Origin: Pseudomonas sp. ICMP22404
GTDB lineage: Bacteria > Pseudomonadota > Gammaproteobacteria > Pseudomonadales > Pseudomonadaceae
Direction: 5' to 3'
Assembly: GCF_006227205.1 (NCBI RefSeq)
Contig: NZ_VCNG01000013.1
Coordinates: 16,304 to 80,303, forward strand
DNA: 64,000 bases
Positions 51,876 to 60,853 of the stretch are shown here, piece after piece. The notes beneath the pieces were generated by a model. That model had not been told where the DNA came from and ran no database searches. It saw nothing but the letters and a program-made list of their open reading frames with translations. Within the stretch, counting starts at the first letter, position 1, and every line of letters starts with the position of its first letter. The position numbers and the translations under genes are program-made.

Positions 51876-52814
51876 ATGACTGAGGCCGACTCACGCACTT
51901 CGCGGATGGTGCAGTTGATGGAGAAGCTGGCGCCAGTCGAGGGCTACAATCTCAGCGCGCTGGAGGACATCCGTTTCCTGCGTTCGAACCGCCCGCTGGC
52001 GCGCACACCGGTGTTGTATGACCCCGGTATCGTGATCCTGTGCCAGGGCCGCAAGCGCGGTTATCTGGGCGATGACGTTTACGTCTACGACGCCCAGCAC
52101 TACCTGGTGGTGTCGGTCCCCGTGCCGTTTACCATGGAAACCGACGCCAGCGAAGCCGAGCCCATGCTGGCGGTCTACATGCGCCTCGACTTGCAGTTGG
52201 CCAGCGAGTTGATGCTGCAGGTCGACGAAGCCCTCGGTCCAAGCGATGCCCCGCCCAAGGGCATGTACGCCTCGCCCATGGACGATCAGTTGTGTGCCTC
52301 GACGCTGCGCTTTCTTGAAGCCATGAGCCATCCGGGCGAAGCGCAGATACTCGGGCCGTCGCTGATACGGGAGATCTACTACCGCATCCTCACCGGCGAG
52401 CAAGGCGGCTCGATGCGCGCCGCGTTGAGTCGCCAAGGACATTTCGGCCAGATCACCCGCGCAATCCGGAAAATCCACAGTTGCTATGCGGAACGTCTCA
52501 GCGTCGAGGCGCTTGCCCGGGAAGCCAACATGAGCGTGCCCACCTTTTACCTGCACTTTCGCAACGTGACGGACGCCTCACCCATGCAGTACTTGAAGTC
52601 AACGCGTCTGCATCAAGCGAGGCTGCTGATGCTGCGCAACGCGATGAGCGCTTCGACGGCGGCGTTCAACGTCGGCTACGAAAGCGCCTCGCAATTCAGT
52701 CGTGAGTTCAAGCGCCTGTTCGGTCGGGCGCCCCAGGCGGAGATCGAATGGATGAAGGCGACCTATGCCTTGCCGGCGCCGTCCGGGCCGTCCAGTTATG
52801 TTTCATCGCATTAG
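51876..52814 (+). CDS. AraC-family transcriptional regulator
   Basis: 312 residues from the ATG at 51876; AGGAGG ends six bases before it and directly abuts the alternative ATG at 51870. An N-terminal cupin-like effector domain of the AraC_N type (about 20-170, VLYDPGIVILCQGRKRGYLG) is followed by two helix-turn-helix units (about 205-300, SVEALAREANMSVPTFYLHF and ASTAAFNVGYESASQFSREF). It most likely controls the upstream SDR gene, the usual pairing of this subgroup with oxidoreductases. Confidence 0.9.
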   Translation: MTEADSRTSRMVQLMEKLAPVEGYNLSALEDIRFLRSNRPLARTPVLYDPGIVILCQGRKRGYLGDDVYVYDAQHYLVVSVPVPFTMETDASEAEPMLAVYMRLDLQLASELMLQVDEALGPSDAPPKGMYASPMDDQLCASTLRFLEAMSHPGEAQILGPSLIREIYYRILTGEQGGSMRAALSRQGHFGQITRAIRKIHSCYAERLSVEALAREANMSVPTFYLHFRNVTDASPMQYLKSTRLHQARLLMLRNAMSASTAAFNVGYESASQFSREFKRLFGRAPQAEIEWMKATYALPAPSGPSSYVSSH

Positions 52815-52881
52815 TGGACCCAGTCTGGACGACCGCCCTGGAGACGTCAGAGACAGTCAGAGGAACCCTGAAGCTTCGCCT

Positions 52882-53295
52882 CTACACCGCAGCGGCATCG
52901 CCTGTTTGCTGCACCAGCGCCATCGCAAATTTCCCCAGGCCCACCGACCAATCCGAATAGTCGTTCTCATGCATGAAGATGAAAATATCCTGCGGGCGAA
53001 CCTGCGCTTGAGCGCCGAGATGGTCAGCGATTTTTTTGTACAGGTCGCGTTTCATGGCGTCACTGCGACCCCTACGCAGCGTGATTTCAATCACCACGAG
53101 CTTGTCTGAACGAGCGATGCCATTGAAGGTGCGGCTGTAGAAGAACTGCTCCGGATCATAGTCGGTGACCAGGTTGAACAGTTCATCCTCGGGCATGCCG
53201 ATGCTCTCGACCAGCGCTTGATGGATGCCATCGACGATGTGTTGGCGTTGCTGCGGGCTGGTGCCCTTGATGACGGCTGTGCGAACGAATGGCAT
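52882..53295 (-). CDS. Tautomerase-family protein
   Basis: 137 residues from the ATG at 53295, chosen so that proline 2 (MPFVRT) becomes the N-terminal catalytic base typical of the tautomerase (4-oxalocrotonate/MIF) superfamily. The fused two-unit length, VIEITLRRGRS near residue 78 and FIFMHENDYSDWSVG near 109 match the larger Pseudomonas tautomerase-like proteins. Upstream in-frame starts would hide the proline. It is divergent from a LysR gene that is the likely regulator. Confidence 0.85.
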   Translation of the reverse strand: MPFVRTAVIKGTSPQQRQHIVDGIHQALVESIGMPEDELFNLVTDYDPEQFFYSRTFNGIARSDKLVVIEITLRRGRSDAMKRDLYKKIADHLGAQAQVRPQDIFIFMHENDYSDWSVGLGKFAMALVQQTGDAAAV

Positions 53296-53447
53296 GTGAG
53301 GCTCTCTCAATTGCTTTGGGTGGGGCTCCTGTCGTTCCGGCATCCAGGACAGGTAGCCGGATGTGCTGGTGCAGCGGGATTCTGCAAAAACGAGGCGTGC
53401 CAGGAAAACGATTTATGGGCCCGAAGTAATTGAGTTAAAGTCACTTA

Positions 53448-54359
53448 ATGAAACGTCGCCTCCCCCCATTGAATGCTCTGCGCTCCTTCGAGGCCGCCGC
53501 CCGGCTGGGAAGAATGACGTCTGCCGCCGATGAACTTTCGGTCACGCCCGGGGCGGTGAGTCGCCAGGTACGCCAGTTGGAGTTGAGTCTTGGGGTCGAG
53601 CTGTTCGAGGGCACCAAGAACAAACCGCAACTCACCGCCGCCGGCAAAGAACTCCTGCCGGATCTCACGGCTGCACTGGATCGGATCGAAGCCGCAGTCG
53701 GCCGAATCAGGGATACCGCGACGGGTATTCTGGACGTGTCCTGCTTCAGCACCTTCACGGTCAAATGGTTGATACCCCGCCTTTTCGATTTCAATGTGAA
53801 GTACCCGGACATCAAGGTTCGCTTGAGCTCTTCAGGCGACACGAGCGATCCGGGGCGCGATCGGTATGACGTGATGATCACGGCTGAGCAGGGTCGGCTC
53901 GATGGTCAGGAAAACACCCTCCTGTTATTCCCTGAGCGATTGGGCATCGTCCTGTCACCAGCGTTATCCGCGCGTATCCAGTTGACTGAACTCAGTTCGA
54001 TTTTCCTGCACCCACTCCTGCACACCAAAACGCGCCCGAATGCCTGGGCAAACTGGGGAGATGCGATTGGCTATCAGGCCAGTGCACCGGCCGGCTTGGA
54101 GTACGAGCATTACTATTTCACGTTGGAAGCCGCGATTGCCGGGCTGGGGATTTGCGTTGCCCCCTGGCACCTGGTGGCTGACGACATTCGCCTTGGCCGT
54201 CTGCTGGCACCGTTCGGGTTTCATCAGAGCAGCTATCGCTATGTGGCGAAGCGGAGCCCGGAACGTAGTAAGAAACTGGAGTTGTTTTGCGAATGGTTGA
54301 TGGCCCAGGCGCAGCGGGATGGCTTGCCTGGGGCTGGCCAGGGGCGATTGCCGGAGTAG
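53448..54359 (+). CDS. LysR-family regulator, GcvA-like
   Basis: 303 residues. The opening MKRRLPPLNALRSFEAAARL and the winged helix (SAADELSVTPGAVSRQVRQL) are typical of the GcvA/AmpR subgroup. The effector domain runs from about residue 90 to 290. It is divergent from the tautomerase gene with a 152-base intergenic region, so that gene is the probable target. The 3' end is 21 bases from the convergent copZ. Confidence 0.9.
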   Translation: MKRRLPPLNALRSFEAAARLGRMTSAADELSVTPGAVSRQVRQLELSLGVELFEGTKNKPQLTAAGKELLPDLTAALDRIEAAVGRIRDTATGILDVSCFSTFTVKWLIPRLFDFNVKYPDIKVRLSSSGDTSDPGRDRYDVMITAEQGRLDGQENTLLLFPERLGIVLSPALSARIQLTELSSIFLHPLLHTKTRPNAWANWGDAIGYQASAPAGLEYEHYYFTLEAAIAGLGICVAPWHLVADDIRLGRLLAPFGFHQSSYRYVAKRSPERSKKLELFCEWLMAQAQRDGLPGAGQGRLPE

Positions 54360-54380
54360 TCGCGAATTTAAAAATAACGC

Positions 54381-54653
54381 TTACCGGCAGCAGCACCCGC
54401 CGCCGTTCCCGCCACACCCCGAGGTTTTCTTGCTCGCTACGCTTTCCACTGTCGCCAGCTGTGCGGGGTAGCCCGCGTCCTCCAGGGCTGCAAGCAGCGC
54501 GTGGCCGTCCGAAACGCCGCTGACCTTCACCCGTCCGGCTTGCAGATCCACTGTGACGTCACTGACGCCTTCAAGTGGGCGCAGCGCTTCGGTGACATGT
54601 TTGACGCATGAACCACAGCTCATGCCTTGGACTTGCAGTTCTACAGTCTTCAT
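54381..54653 (-). CDS. copZ: Copper chaperone CopZ-like (heavy-metal-associated domain)
   Basis: 90 residues from the ATG at 54653 (GAGGAG seven bases upstream). One HMA ferredoxin-like domain (1-66) with the metal site GMSCGSC at residue 10, followed by an unusual cysteine/glycine tail (SGCGGNGGGCCCR) that could add a second metal site. It should carry Cu(I) to the P-type ATPase encoded just upstream, which itself lacks an HMA domain. Confidence 0.87.
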   Translation of the reverse strand: MKTVELQVQGMSCGSCVKHVTEALRPLEGVSDVTVDLQAGRVKVSGVSDGHALLAALEDAGYPAQLATVESVASKKTSGCGGNGGGCCCR

Positions 54654-54764
54654 CGGTGACTCCTCACAAAAAGTGATCATGGAAAGACAGACGCATGAGG
54701 CTTTTCTGCGACGCTGGCTTATCCTCAACCTTGCCGCCATGGCAAGGTCAAGGGGGACTTTCAC

Positions 54765-57122
54765 TCAATCAATGGAAGCCTGCCGCAGACGCAAGGCGTT
54801 GAATACCACCGACGCCGAGCTCACGCTCATGGCCAGTGCGGCAACGAGTGGTGACAGGAGGTGGCCGGTAAGCGGGAAGAACAAGCCGGCGGCGAGTGGG
54901 ATGCCCATGGCGTTGTAAAGGAAGGCGAAGGTCAGGTTCTGGTGCATGTTTCTCACCGTTGCTACTGACAGGCTGCGGGCACGCAGGATACCGAGCAGAT
55001 CGCCTTTCACCAGGGTGACCTGAGCGCTGTTCATCGCCACGTCAGTGCCAGTGCCCATGGCGATACCGACATCCGCGCGAGCCAATGCGGGGGCGTCATT
55101 GATGCCGTCGCCGGCCATCGCCACGCGGTGTCCGGCTTGTTGCAGAGCGGCCACCAGACGTTCTTTATCTTGCGGCTTGACCTCGCCATGCACCTCCTCG
55201 ATGCCCAACTGGCGAGCGACCGAGCGAGCCGTCGTAAGACCGTCACCCGTGGCCATGATGACCTTGACGCCATCCGCCTGCAAACGCTCGACGGCCAGCT
55301 TCGTGGTGGGTTTGATGGGGTCGGCAACCGCCAGCAAACCCGCCAGGGCACCATTGACTGCCAGGTACATGATGCTCGTACCGTCGGCGCGCAGCTTTTC
55401 GGCATGCACGTGCAAACTCTCGGTGGAAATGCCCGCCTCCTGCATCAACGCGGTATTGCCCAGCATCAGGCGCCGCCCCTCGACCTGACCACTTACACCA
55501 ATGCCCGAGGCTGACTCGAAGGTTTCAGGTGTTGCCAGTTGCAGCCCAGCGGCACGAGCCTGTTCGACGATGGCGTGGGCCAATGGATGCTCACTGCCCT
55601 GATCCAGGCTGGCGGCCAGGCGCAGCACTTCATCCTGAGTAAAACCGGATACGGCTTCGACGCTATGGAACGCTGGTCGACCCTCAGTGAGGGTGCCGGT
55701 TTTGTCGACTATCAGGGTGTCTATCTTGCGCAGGTTTTCGATGGACGCGGCATCGCGAAACAATACGCCGCTGCCAGCGGCTTTCCCGGTGGCGACCATG
55801 ACGGACATCGGTGTCGCCAGGCCAAGGGCGCACGGGCACGCGATGATCATGACCGCGACAGCGTTGATCAGCCCGAACACCCAACTCGGCTCGGGCCCCC
55901 ACAGCCCCCAACCGAGAAGAGTCAGCGCGGCGATACTAATCACCACCATCACGAAGTAGCTGGCAATCACGTCTGCCAGCCGTTGCATCGGCGCTTTTGA
56001 GCGTTGTGCCTGCACCACCATCTGCACAATCTGTGCGAGCAGGGTCGCCGACCCTATCTTCTGTGCCTGCATCACCAGACTGCCGTGGATGTTGAGGGTG
56101 GCGCCGATCAGCGCGTCGCCGGCCCGCTTCATTATCGGTATGGGTTCGCCGGTGAGCATCGACTCATCCACAGCGCTTTCGCCTTGCAACACCTGGCCGT
56201 CGACGGGCACTTTTTCGCCAGGGCGCACACGTAACGTGTCGCCGCTGTGTACGTGCGTCAGTGGGATGTCTTCTTCCGTGCCGTCGGCATTGATCCGACG
56301 GGCAGTCTTTGGCGCCAGTCCAAGCAGCGACTTGATGGCAGCCGAGGTTTGCGAGCGAGCCCTGAGCTCGAGCATCTGGCCGAGAAGGGTCAGTGAGATG
56401 ATCACCGCCGCCGCTTCGAAGTACACCCCGATGCGGCCGTCCATCATGAAGTTGCTGGGGAATACTTCGGGGGCCAGGGTGGCCACGACGCTGTAAAGGA
56501 AGGCCGCCGCCGTGCCGAGGGCGATCAGCGTCCACATGTTCGGACTTCGCTGAATCACCGAGCGCACACCGCGCACATAAAACGGCCAGCCCGCCCAAAG
56601 CACCACGGGGGCGGCCAGTCCGAACTCGATCCAGTTTTGCGTGGGGCCGTGAAACAGCACCAAGGCATGGCCGCCCATGGCCAAGACGGTGACGATTATT
56701 GTCAGTGGCAATGTCCACCAAAAGCGCTGGGTGAAGTCCTTGAGTTCCGGGTTCTCCTCTTCCTCCAGTTCGGGAATCACCGGCTCCAAGGTCATGCCGC
56801 ACTTGGGGCAGACGCCGGGGCCGATCTGTCGAATTTCCGGATGCATGGGACATGTGTATTCAGCGGCACCCGTTAACGTTTCTGCTGCTGTCCGGTGGAC
56901 GTGTTCGATGTTCACTTGAGCTATTCGATAACGCTCGGGCGCTGCCCGGAAGGTCGCTTGGCATTTCTGACTGCAGAACCGGTAGTTCTGCCCCTCATAT
57001 TCCGTGCTGAACGGGCTGTCGTTACTGACGGGCATGCCACATACCGGATCATGGGCGCCGATGAGTTGGGGGCCAGTGTTCTGCATCGGGCCGTGCTCTG
57101 GAGCAACCTCAGGGGTGTTCAT
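54765..57122 (-). CDS. copA: Copper-exporting P1B-type ATPase
   Basis: 785 residues. Instead of HMA repeats the N-terminus has a YHS domain (about 22-66, DPVCGMPV) and a heavy-metal-binding segment (90-115, YTCPMHPE and CPKCGM). Then come the membrane part with the CPC ion site at 429-431, the phosphorylation motif DKTGT at 473 and GDGINDAP in the ATP domain. It pumps Cu(I), or perhaps Ag(I), out of the cytoplasm. The DUF2933 gene ends three bases before its start, and copZ follows, so these form one operon. Confidence 0.93.
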   Translation of the reverse strand: MNTPEVAPEHGPMQNTGPQLIGAHDPVCGMPVSNDSPFSTEYEGQNYRFCSQKCQATFRAAPERYRIAQVNIEHVHRTAAETLTGAAEYTCPMHPEIRQIGPGVCPKCGMTLEPVIPELEEEENPELKDFTQRFWWTLPLTIIVTVLAMGGHALVLFHGPTQNWIEFGLAAPVVLWAGWPFYVRGVRSVIQRSPNMWTLIALGTAAAFLYSVVATLAPEVFPSNFMMDGRIGVYFEAAAVIISLTLLGQMLELRARSQTSAAIKSLLGLAPKTARRINADGTEEDIPLTHVHSGDTLRVRPGEKVPVDGQVLQGESAVDESMLTGEPIPIMKRAGDALIGATLNIHGSLVMQAQKIGSATLLAQIVQMVVQAQRSKAPMQRLADVIASYFVMVVISIAALTLLGWGLWGPEPSWVFGLINAVAVMIIACPCALGLATPMSVMVATGKAAGSGVLFRDAASIENLRKIDTLIVDKTGTLTEGRPAFHSVEAVSGFTQDEVLRLAASLDQGSEHPLAHAIVEQARAAGLQLATPETFESASGIGVSGQVEGRRLMLGNTALMQEAGISTESLHVHAEKLRADGTSIMYLAVNGALAGLLAVADPIKPTTKLAVERLQADGVKVIMATGDGLTTARSVARQLGIEEVHGEVKPQDKERLVAALQQAGHRVAMAGDGINDAPALARADVGIAMGTGTDVAMNSAQVTLVKGDLLGILRARSLSVATVRNMHQNLTFAFLYNAMGIPLAAGLFFPLTGHLLSPLVAALAMSVSSASVVFNALRLRQASID

Positions 57123-57125
57123 GAG

Positions 57126-57377
57126 CTACCTCCTGTTCGCATCCTTGATTGAGGTTGAGGTGTCGCCGTGATGATTGTGGCCACCATGGTGATGTCCGAA
57201 AACATGCATCAGCGGGCACAGCAGCAAAATCATGTAAGGCAGTAAACCCAGCACATGGCCGTAGTGTTCTCTTGCCAGATAGAACAGCACGATCACCAGC
57301 AACATACCGAGCGCTATGCCAGGTCTGCTCCTCCAGAATGTAGGAGAGGTGTCAGCAGAAGGTGGTGAGTCCGTCAT
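57126..57377 (-). CDS. DUF2933-family small membrane protein
   Basis: 83 residues from the ATG at 57377 (GGGAG upstream). A polar start is followed by two membrane helices (about 22-60, GIALGMLLVIVLFYLAREHYG and LLPYMILLLCPLMHVF, the latter cut short here) and a histidine-rich tail (HHHGGHNHHG) suited to bind copper. Such proteins regularly sit beside copper ATPases. The position three bases ahead of copA supports a role in copper handling at the inner membrane. Confidence 0.8.
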   Translation of the reverse strand: MTDSPPSADTSPTFWRSRPGIALGMLLVIVLFYLAREHYGHVLGLLPYMILLLCPLMHVFGHHHGGHNHHGDTSTSIKDANRR

Positions 57378-57497
57378 GGTTCTGTACTCCCGAGAAACGC
57401 GCTGTGGGTGATACGTCGTTTGGTCGATGGGCGTCGGTTTACCCTTGGCGTATTGGCAAAGGTAAACCGACATGCATCGTCTACAGGCTTGTGCGCG

Positions 57498-57887
57498 TCA
57501 CTTACCCATCGGCATTTTCATCATGCTCGATTGCTGATCCATCATTTTCATCATCATGTTCATCATTCCCCTCCCCATGCCGTCCTGATTGCCGGCTTTG
57601 CCCATGCCCATGCCATTACAGTTCTCATGCAGCATGGCCATGCTGTCCTTCATCGTCTTCATGCTCTCCTGCATGGCGGCGCGGCGCTCGGCAGGGGTCT
57701 TGGCGGCGGCTGCCTTGTCGTAGGCAGCCTGCATTTTCTGCATATGCTCGGTCATGACATTGTTTCGCGTTGCCTCAGTGGCTTCGCTTGTCTGGGCGGG
57801 CGCGGTCGGCGTCTGCTCGACCGCCGAGGCCATGAGTGGGCTGCTCACGAGCAGGGTGGCGAGGATAAGTTTCAATGAGGCATGCAT
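57498..57887 (-). CDS. Methionine-rich periplasmic protein of the copper cluster
   Basis: 129 residues from the ATG at 57887 (GGAG six bases upstream). A signal peptide ends near SAVEQ (residue 23); the mature part is helical with many methionines, especially GMGRGMMNMMMKMMDQQSSM at the C-terminus. Methionine clusters of this type bind Cu(I) or Ag(I) in the oxidising periplasm. I do not recognise a named family. The gene lies between the DUF2933 gene and a DUF2946-like gene on the same strand. Confidence 0.75.
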   Translation of the reverse strand: MHASLKLILATLLVSSPLMASAVEQTPTAPAQTSEATEATRNNVMTEHMQKMQAAYDKAAAAKTPAERRAAMQESMKTMKDSMAMLHENCNGMGMGKAGNQDGMGRGMMNMMMKMMDQQSSMMKMPMGK

Positions 57888-57986
57888 GGCAATCTCCAAA
57901 GGATGAGGACAACTCAGGTAATACCGAGCCGCGCCGGGCTGGCGCAGTCAGACAGTGCGCCGCAGATCGGCGCGCAGAGGGTCGGA

Positions 57987-58382
57987 TTAATCGTTCAAGC
58001 GCACGAAAATCAGACGGACAGGCGGGCTGGCGGGTACAGGACGCCGTAATGCAAGAAAGGCAAAAGCGGAGGGGGTGGCGGGATAAAAAATCAGCAGCGC
58101 AGGGATCAGGAACAGAAGGGGCCAACTGAACAGATCAAGTATTTGAAGATGGAGCGAAGGGCTTACCGCTATCGCCGCATCGGCGCAGTGCTGAAGGCAA
58201 CCGACGGCATGGGCTTCGTGGCCATCGTCATCTTGCGCGGTGTTCAACGAGGCATGAGTTGTCGCCGGATTGTGGCTGGGCTGAACCAGACACCCCTGGG
58301 CCGCCGCGAGACCAAACGCTAACACCCACAGCACGATGGCGAGGCGTAGTAACGCTGGTTGACGATGGCGAAACCAGAACAT
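57987..58382 (-). CDS. DUF2946-like small envelope protein
   Basis: 131 residues; GGAG before the ATG. A first hydrophobic segment (about 10-30, LAIVLWVLAFGLAAAQGC), a histidine/cysteine region in the middle (DGHEAHAVGCLQHCAD) and a second hydrophobic segment (about 82-105) give it the look of the DUF2946 copper-associated proteins. It is the most upstream gene of the copper cluster and may be the operon's first. No CueR- or CopR-type regulator is adjacent. Confidence 0.65.
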   Translation of the reverse strand: MFWFRHRQPALLRLAIVLWVLAFGLAAAQGCLVQPSHNPATTHASLNTAQDDDGHEAHAVGCLQHCADAAIAVSPSLHLQILDLFSWPLLFLIPALLIFYPATPSAFAFLALRRPVPASPPVRLIFVRLND

Positions 58383-58474
58383 GGAGAATCTCCGGTACTG
58401 ATTAGCGGGTTCTGGTTTTTAACGTACAGCACATCGAAGTGCCAGGTTTGATCTGCATCAATTTAAATTGAGCT

Positions 58475-58984
58475 TCAAAGGGGGATGTGGGTTGTCGACA
58501 AGACCTGGCGCAACCCCATGAACGAGCGAATCTGACGAACCCCGGGCAGGTAAAGCAATTGCTCCGCATGGAGCCGGTTGAAACTGTTGCTGTCCTTGGT
58601 TCGTATCAACATGAAGTAGTCGAATTCCCCCGTCACCACATGGCATTCCATGCAGCCGAACACCTTTTGCGCCGCGGCTTCGAAGGCGGCGAAGGATTCC
58701 GGCGTCGAGCGGTCCAGCACCACGCCGATCAACACCACCATCCCTGCATCGAGCGCTTGATTGTCCAGCAACGCGACAATGCCCTTGATCAGGCCCGCCT
58801 GCTTGAGGCGTTCGACGCGTCGCAGGCAGGCCGGCGCGCTCAGTTTCACCTTTTCGGCGAGCGCCACATTGGAGATAGAGGCGTCTCGCTGCAGGGTCTT
58901 GAGAATGGCGCGGTCGGTCCGGTCCAGCGGGTGCGGCTCCGCACCTGGGGTGGCGGGTTTCCTGTGATGATTTGTTGCGTTCAT
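58475..58984 (-). CDS. acdR: Lrp/AsnC-family regulator of ACC deaminase
   Basis: 169 residues: a helix-turn-helix (about 20-70, DRTDRAILKTLQRDASISNV and VKLSAPACLRRVERLKQAGL, the usual Lrp wording) and a C-terminal RAM ligand-binding domain (about 85-160, GCMECHVVTGEFDYFMLI). It is divergent from acdS over 199 bases, the arrangement established for acdR-acdS in Pseudomonas, where AcdR activates acdS in the presence of ACC. The N-terminal 15 residues are basic and probably disordered. Confidence 0.9.
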   Translation of the reverse strand: MNATNHHRKPATPGAEPHPLDRTDRAILKTLQRDASISNVALAEKVKLSAPACLRRVERLKQAGLIKGIVALLDNQALDAGMVVLIGVVLDRSTPESFAAFEAAAQKVFGCMECHVVTGEFDYFMLIRTKDSNSFNRLHAEQLLYLPGVRQIRSFMGLRQVLSTTHIPL

Positions 58985-59001
58985 GTTGTTTTCTACACAA
59001 T

Positions 59002-59073
59002 AAAAATATGTTTTAAGTGGTAACTGATAATTTATGTTTCTTCAATTGATTGAAACTTGCAACACATATTTTT
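59002..59073. promoter_or_regulatory. Candidate Lrp/AcdR operators between acdR and acdS
   Basis: The AT-rich intergenic DNA contains AAAAATATG (59002-59010) and its complement CATATTTTT (59065-59073), symmetric over 72 bases, and between them TTCAAT-TG-ATTGAA (59041-59054). Such spaced palindromes suit an Lrp-type octamer that wraps DNA. The middle site also resembles FNR/CRP-type half sites, as reported for other acdS promoters. Confidence 0.45.
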
Positions 59074-59183
59074 GGCTTTGTTCTTAATATTGAACGTGTC
59101 GAAGCCCCTCTGAAAGAACCTGGAACGCAGCCTTTTGCCTTTCGGTCTGGCGCTTGGATATTCAATAAACAAGGAGCAGAGTC

Positions 59184-60200
59184 ATGAACCTGAATCGTTT
59201 CAAACGTTATCCGCTGACCTTCGGTCCTTCTCCCATCACGCCCTTGAAACGTCTCAGCGAACACCTGGGCGGCAAGGTCGAGCTGTATGCCAAACGTGAA
59301 GACTGCAACAGTGGCCTGGCCTTCGGTGGCAACAAGACGCGCAAGCTCGAATACCTGATTCCCGAAGCACTCGAACAGGGTTGCGACACCCTGGTGTCCA
59401 TCGGCGGGATTCAGTCGAACCAGACCCGCCAGGTCGCTGCCGTCGCCGCGCATCTGGGCATGAAGTGCGTGCTGGTTCAGGAGAACTGGGTGAACTACTC
59501 CGATGCGGTGTATGACCGCGTTGGCAACATCGAGATGTCTCGCATCATGGGCGCGGATGTACGACTGGACGCCGCCGGGTTCGACATCGGCATCCGGCCC
59601 AGCTGGGAGAAGGCCATGAGCGACGTGGTGGAGCAGGGCGGCAAGCCGTTCCCGATACCGGCGGGTTGTTCCGAACATCCCTACGGCGGCCTCGGGTTCG
59701 TCGGTTTTGCCGAGGAAGTGCGGGAGCAGGAAAAACAACTGGGGTTCAAGTTCGACTACATCGTGGTCTGCTCCGTGACCGGCAGTACTCAGGCCGGCAT
59801 GGTCGTCGGTTTTGCCGCGGATGGCCGTTCGAAGAAGGTTATCGGCATTGATGCCTCGGCCAAGCCAGCGCAAACCAAGGCACAGATACTGCGCATCGCC
59901 CGGCACACCGCTGAGCTGGTGGAACTGGGGAGCGAGATCACCGAAGACGACGTGGTGCTCGATACCCGCTTCGCCTACCCGGAATATGGTTTGCCCAACG
60001 AAGGTACGCTGGAAGCCATTCGTCTGTGCGGCCGCCTGGAAGGTGTGTTGACCGACCCCGTGTATGAAGGCAAATCCATGCACGGGATGATTGAAATGGT
60101 CCGCCGTGGCGAATTCCCCGAAGGCTCGAAAGTGCTTTACGCACACCTGGGCGGGGCACCTGCGCTGAACGCCTACAGTTTCCTGTTCCGCAACGGTTGA
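59184..60200 (+). CDS. acdS: 1-aminocyclopropane-1-carboxylate (ACC) deaminase
   Basis: 338 residues, exactly the family length. The PLP lysine is K51 (FGGNKTRKL), and the residues that separate true ACC deaminases from D-cysteine desulfhydrases are present: Y294-E295 (DPVYEGKS) and L322 (AHLGG). The enzyme opens ACC, the plant ethylene precursor, to 2-oxobutyrate and ammonia in the cytoplasm, lowering plant ethylene and feeding the bacterium. AAGGAG is eight bases upstream. The divergent acdR is its regulator. Downstream genes may process the 2-oxobutyrate. Confidence 0.97.
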   Translation: MNLNRFKRYPLTFGPSPITPLKRLSEHLGGKVELYAKREDCNSGLAFGGNKTRKLEYLIPEALEQGCDTLVSIGGIQSNQTRQVAAVAAHLGMKCVLVQENWVNYSDAVYDRVGNIEMSRIMGADVRLDAAGFDIGIRPSWEKAMSDVVEQGGKPFPIPAGCSEHPYGGLGFVGFAEEVREQEKQLGFKFDYIVVCSVTGSTQAGMVVGFAADGRSKKVIGIDASAKPAQTKAQILRIARHTAELVELGSEITEDDVVLDTRFAYPEYGLPNEGTLEAIRLCGRLEGVLTDPVYEGKSMHGMIEMVRRGEFPEGSKVLYAHLGGAPALNAYSFLFRNG

Positions 60201-60212
60201 TTAACGCCAATG

Positions 60213-60310
60213 ACCTGTAGAAGCGAGTTTGCTCAGGAAGCGGTGGGGTGAGTCGGCATCCATGTGGACTGTCACGGCCTCATCGCCGCCCGGAGCAAGC
60301 AGCTCCTACC
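60213..60310. repeat. Degenerate REP pair behind acdS
   Basis: CTGTAGAAGCGAGTTTGCTC and CGGAGCAAGCAGCTCCTAC face each other as decayed REP arms about 60 bases apart. It lies between acdS and the following operon. Confidence 0.55.
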
Positions 60311-60330
60311 AAGCCGCCGGGAGTACCGCC

Positions 60331-60795
60331 ATGCATGCGTTATCGCAATCCGCAGTCTGGATCAAGGAACCTTCGGCGGATGCCGGAGTGGTCATCGTTA
60401 CCAGCGCCGCGTTTCCCAAATACATGATCGACAAGCTGCACGTGGCGATAGATGACTGGGACCAGGTGGCTTATCTAGCCGTCAAGGAGTCCGAGGCGTT
60501 GATGCTCGACTGGCTGCGGGTCGGGTCTGGCCCGGAGCAATCTGCTGGGAACTCCACCTGTGATGCCAGTCAATTGTTGCGCTCCGTCTCCCACGGCAGT
60601 TTTTTGCTGGATGTCGAAGTCGGCGCGGTACCCGGCTTGACCTGGCTGGGGTCCGTGCTCGGCCACACGTTGCGCGTCATCGAACTGGGAGCGATAGCCT
60701 CGTCCACCGCAGCGATGGATCAACAGGTAGAACACGTGCTTTCGACGACCCGCAGTCTGGCGAAAAGCGTGTTGCAGGCGCGCGGCGTCATTTAG
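60331..60795 (+). CDS. Hypothetical protein, acdS-mdeB interval (first of two related proteins)
   Basis: 154 residues from the ATG at 60331 (GGGAG seven bases upstream). Soluble alpha/beta appearance: HALSQSAVWIKEPSADAGVV at the start, then VVIVTSAAFPKYMIDKL and a strand pattern without known motifs. It shares the H-A-L...W-(I/M)-(K/R)-E-P-S opening and general strand order with the next gene, so both may be one family, perhaps forming a complex. I do not recognise a function. Co-directional with acdS and with the E1 gene downstream. Confidence 0.6.
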   Translation: MHALSQSAVWIKEPSADAGVVIVTSAAFPKYMIDKLHVAIDDWDQVAYLAVKESEALMLDWLRVGSGPEQSAGNSTCDASQLLRSVSHGSFLLDVEVGAVPGLTWLGSVLGHTLRVIELGAIASSTAAMDQQVEHVLSTTRSLAKSVLQARGVI

Positions 60796-60853
60796 CCAGT
60801 GCCGCGCCCATTCGCCTGTGAATCAATCACCTCAAGCAACCAAGGCAACGCCT

